A stretch of DNA of 24,225 nucleotides. It comes from Methylocystaceae bacterium (lineage in GTDB: Bacteria > Pseudomonadota > Alphaproteobacteria > Rhizobiales > Beijerinckiaceae). The stretch covers positions 1 to 24,225 of the forward strand of contig PLZT01000154.1 of assembly GCA_003152255.1 (NCBI GenBank). The letters are read 5' to 3'. Each line of letters begins with the position of its first letter. Within the stretch, counting starts at the first letter, position 1. This document shows positions 21,790 to 24,225 of the stretch, in pieces. The notes beneath the pieces are model-generated. The model was not told the DNA's origin. It searched no databases and saw nothing but the letters and a program-made list of their open reading frames with translations. The position numbers were made by a program, and so were the translations under genes.

Positions 21790-22557
21790 ATGCGCGGCGG
21801 GCTGGCGGAAATCGTGCTGGAGCGCCTGCATTACGGCAAGCTCGCGGCGGGCGCCGATCTCTCGATCCCGGCCGATGAGGGCTATGGCGTCACGCGCCGC
21901 AGCCTTGGGCTCGATCCCGCCTTCGACGCCGCTCTTTCGCCGCCGCGCCTGATCGGGACGCGGCGCTTAAACCGGGATCTCGTCGACGAGGCGGCGCGGC
22001 GGCGCGGCTTTCTGCTGGCGCGGGCCGCGCCGGATTGGCCGGGCGCGGGCGAGCCGCCGCTGGCGCTGCTCCGCGCGCGTTTTCGTCACGAGGACGGCGA
22101 TAACGGACAGGGCCGGCTCTATCAGCAAAGCGCCGTCTGGCTCGCCGATTTCGCACTCTGGCGACGCCATCCCGACGCGTTGCTGCTGCTCGCCGGCGCG
22201 GAACTCGAGGCGCATCCGGATCTCGCCGGGGAAAGCGCGACGGCTCGGTTGGCCTGCCCGCCGCTCACGCGCCGACTTCCCTCGCCGCCGAAAGTCGCGC
22301 CAGAGGGCGGAACCGCGATCCTGCTCGACGTGCTGGCGCGTCACGCGCGAACGGAGGACGGCTGTCTCGTCACCTTCGGCGCCGGCTGCGATTTCAAAAG
22401 CGAGACGGAGTTTCTCGCGGCGGTCGGCGCCGCGCTGCGGCAATTGCCGCAAGACTATCCGCGCTGGCGCGATATCGTCATCCTATCGGGCTTGCGCCAG
22501 CGGATACCCGGCCTATGCCTGCGTTTTCTGCCGACCTATCGCGGGACGGAGGATTGA
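21790..22557 (+). CDS. hypothetical protein, probably co-transcribed with hisS
   Basis: I do not recognise this 255-residue protein. It begins MRGGLAEIVLERLHYGKLAAGADL after a strong GGGAGGGG ribosome-binding site and starts 30 bases past hisS, so co-transcription is likely. Codon use matches its neighbours and both ends look natural, supporting a real gene. Visible features are an Arg- and Leu-rich middle (FRHEDGDNGQGRLYQQSAVW, then ALWRRHPDALLLLAGAELEA), a Pro-rich linker near residue 165 and a C-terminal ILLDVLARHARTEDGCLVTF segment. No signal peptide, membrane segment, zinc site or nucleotide-binding loop is evident. The RLHYG...RLYQQS pattern faintly recalls the N-terminal GAP1-N domains of GTPase-associated systems, but I could not support that. 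Confidence 0.75.
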   Translation: MRGGLAEIVLERLHYGKLAAGADLSIPADEGYGVTRRSLGLDPAFDAALSPPRLIGTRRLNRDLVDEAARRRGFLLARAAPDWPGAGEPPLALLRARFRHEDGDNGQGRLYQQSAVWLADFALWRRHPDALLLLAGAELEAHPDLAGESATARLACPPLTRRLPSPPKVAPEGGTAILLDVLARHARTEDGCLVTFGAGCDFKSETEFLAAVGAALRQLPQDYPRWRDIVILSGLRQRIPGLCLRFLPTYRGTED

Positions 22558-22610
22558 GAACTCGTCCGGGTGCGAGCGAATGGCGCCGACGGATGTTTAC
22601 CCCCAAATTC

Positions 22611-23948
22611 CTACGCTTCCCTCACGCCCAGCGCGGACATTCGGCTCTCCAACCTCGCCAATCGCTCACGCAATTTCAGCATGTCGGATTCAGATCGGTT
22701 CTCCTCGCAGCCATCAACTACTCTCCGCGCCCGTCGAACCAAGGATTGCAACTCATTAGGCCGCAATTCGACGCTGGCGATATCTTCGAACGCTCGTATC
22801 AACCGGAGGCTGACAGCGATGTCATTCTTCGAATAATGACGAATCTGTTCGAACGCCGTGTCGAGTAAACCCTCGAAGTCGATCCAGGGCAAAACAACGC
22901 GCAAGACATGCGGCGGAGCATGCAGATAAGTGCGCGGCGGCGTGCGTGTCGCGAAGCGAATTATGATGCGGCTGAGCTGATCGATGCAACTGATCGCGGT
23001 GCTGGGGTCGTTGATGGCGGGCGAAATCGCCCGCAACGCGACGTCGACGATTTGTATGACCCCGAACTCCACATCCTGCTGCAATGTGCGGGCGGGACCG
23101 ATATCAAACGCGGAGAGAATACGAACCTCGCATTCCGGCGTCACTCGGCCGGCTTCCGTGACCCGCATGATCGGAACGCCGGCGGGGATGAAATGGCCCA
23201 CCCGCCTCGCCAGAACTATTTGCACCCCATAGGATTTGGCGCACTCGACGAGATAGGCGGCGTCAATGAAACGGATATATCCCGACCTCGGGCTAACAAT
23301 TAAGCGCTCCCTGGTCTCGCGAAAGGGAGTCGCGTGCTCGGGCCGTTCGGACGGACCGCGCGGGTTTGGCATGAGATCATCGACGACGAGTTCCGTTTCA
23401 CGCGCGATCCGATCGACAATGTGATTGACGCTGATCGACTGCGATATGTGATTGATGAAGAAAATCAGCCAGCCGACGCACAATACCGCGAGCGACATGG
23501 CCGTCAGGACGGTCGCCACCGGCACGAAGGGATGGGGCTGAAACCGCACCGCCGGTAGGGCCGCGATGCAAAAGCAAAACGTGCCTAGGAAGATGCCGAG
23601 CGTCCATTGAGTGCTGCGGTCCCTGACGAAACTGACCAGAATGCGCGGTGAAAACTGCGTGGAGGCGAGGGTCAGCGTCATCAGGAGAATTGCGAAAATG
23701 ATCGACACGACCGTCATGATCGAGCTGGCGATGGTGGAAAGGATCGTTTGAGCGACCTGGGGATCTTGATGCGCCGGAAATAGAACCTCGGGAATCCAAG
23801 CATTGAGCGCCGGAACATATTCCTCGGCGAACGACAGAATCGCGCCGACGCCGCCGAGAACCAAGGCGATGACGAGCGGACGGATGAGGAATCCGCCGCG
23901 CAAAGCGTAAACGGCTGAACGAAGGAGCAAAGACAGGCGCTTGTGCAT
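22611..23948 (-). CDS. DUF2254 membrane protein
   Basis: The 445-residue protein has four predicted membrane helices in its first 170 residues (about 24-41, 75-95, 116-133, 143-165). The DUF2254 hallmarks are SIMTVVSIIFAILLMTLTLA, then STQFSPRILVSFVRDRSTQW, and a soluble C-terminal domain with the conserved DVALRAISPAINDPSTA. The family is widespread and uncharacterised; it is predicted to be an inner membrane protein. The ATG at 23948 has no strong ribosome-binding site. It is convergent with the unrecognised gene after hisS, 53 bases apart, with no clear terminator between. Confidence 0.9.
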   Translation of the reverse strand: MHKRLSLLLRSAVYALRGGFLIRPLVIALVLGGVGAILSFAEEYVPALNAWIPEVLFPAHQDPQVAQTILSTIASSIMTVVSIIFAILLMTLTLASTQFSPRILVSFVRDRSTQWTLGIFLGTFCFCIAALPAVRFQPHPFVPVATVLTAMSLAVLCVGWLIFFINHISQSISVNHIVDRIARETELVVDDLMPNPRGPSERPEHATPFRETRERLIVSPRSGYIRFIDAAYLVECAKSYGVQIVLARRVGHFIPAGVPIMRVTEAGRVTPECEVRILSAFDIGPARTLQQDVEFGVIQIVDVALRAISPAINDPSTAISCIDQLSRIIIRFATRTPPRTYLHAPPHVLRVVLPWIDFEGLLDTAFEQIRHYSKNDIAVSLRLIRAFEDIASVELRPNELQSLVRRARRVVDGCEENRSESDMLKLRERLARLESRMSALGVREA

Positions 23949-24118
23949 GGTCGGTTTCTTGGGGGGGAACTCTTGGAAGGAATTCTTGGAATCTCTCGCG
24001 CCCAGTCACAACTTTCCTCGAGCGAGATCAATCATTTTTGGCGCCAACGCGCTAAAAATCGGCGCTCGGCCATACGGGAATCGCGGCTTCCGGTCGAAGC
24101 GCGCTTGGATTTCCGTGG

Positions 24119-24225
24119 CTAGCGCGAGCGCTCTCCCGGCGCGGCGGCGACCTCTTCGGGCTCTGGAAGATGCGTCAGATAACGCTCCAGCGCGCTTGGC
24201 CGGCGGCGGCGCGCGGGTTCTCCCG
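24119..24225 (-). CDS. C-terminal fragment of an unrecognised protein, cut by window edge
   Basis: On the minus strand one frame is open from the window edge to TAG at 24121-24119. It gives about 35 codons reading GEPARRRRPSALERYLTHLP and ending EVAAAPGERSR. The composition (Arg-rich, then acidic/Ala) looks like a natural C-terminal tail, and the other two frames are less protein-like. Too little is present to assign a family. It would lie upstream of and in the same direction as the DUF2254 gene, with about 170 bases between. Confidence 0.45.
   Translation of the reverse strand, partial: GEPARRRRPSALERYLTHLPEPEEVAAAPGERSR

Overview
The window looks like chromosomal DNA of a high-GC alphaproteobacterium of the Rhizobiales/Hyphomicrobiales. 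A Methylocystis/Methylosinus- or Beijerinckia-like genome is my best guess, not a proof. The signs are strong G/C bias at third codon positions (which produces many long antisense shadow ORFs), a tadA / RsuA-family pseudouridine synthase / rsmD block, an intracellular PHB depolymerase, a TIGR03808-like Tat-exported repeat protein, an EcfG-type general stress promoter, and two kinds of intergenic palindromic repeat of the sort scattered through these genomes. I see no tRNA, rRNA, CRISPR array, transposase, integrase or phage gene.

Layout. 1-2524: RNA modification block, with a partial rsmD (cut by the window edge) and a pseudouridine synthase with a long disordered tail on the minus strand, divergent from tadA. 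2524-2636: compound palindromic repeat. 2637-3805: an orphan Flp pilin with an operator-like inverted repeat upstream, convergent with a DUF937 protein. 4074-5348: phaZ, possibly preceded by a short overlapping leader ORF. 5390-7655: divergent WcbI-domain and GSCFA-domain genes. 7708-9596: a DUF1772 membrane protein and dihydrolipoyl dehydrogenase, ending in a 27-bp tandem duplication. 9685-9921: FmdB-type zinc ribbon. 10244-16498: a surface-sugar section with a zinc-ribbon/SAM-methyltransferase/Rossmann protein, a polysaccharide flippase and, on the other strand, a two-gene unit encoding a NeuB-SAF-cupin fusion and an acetolactate-synthase-like ThDP enzyme. 16923-18000: a secreted Gly/Tyr-rich protein behind a candidate EcfG promoter, and a GlcG/HbpS-like protein behind nested inverted repeats. 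18330-20137: a Tat-exported beta-helix protein and a DUF123 GIY-YIG protein. 20251-22557: hisS and an unrecognised partner gene. 22611-23948: a DUF2254 membrane protein. The last 107 bases hold the C-terminus of another minus-strand gene.

How the genes work together. Six genes (WcbI, GSCFA, methyltransferase, flippase, ThDP enzyme, NeuB-cupin) fit assembly, decoration and export of a surface glycan, but no glycosyltransferase, polymerase or nucleotidyltransferase is present, so the pathway must be completed elsewhere. The most novel-looking unit is the two-gene NeuB-SAF-cupin plus ThDP enzyme operon: one enzyme expected to add a three-carbon PEP unit to a sugar and one expected to do pyruvate-derived carboligation. 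The clearest regulatory signal is the stress promoter plus hairpin in front of the secreted Gly/Tyr-rich protein.
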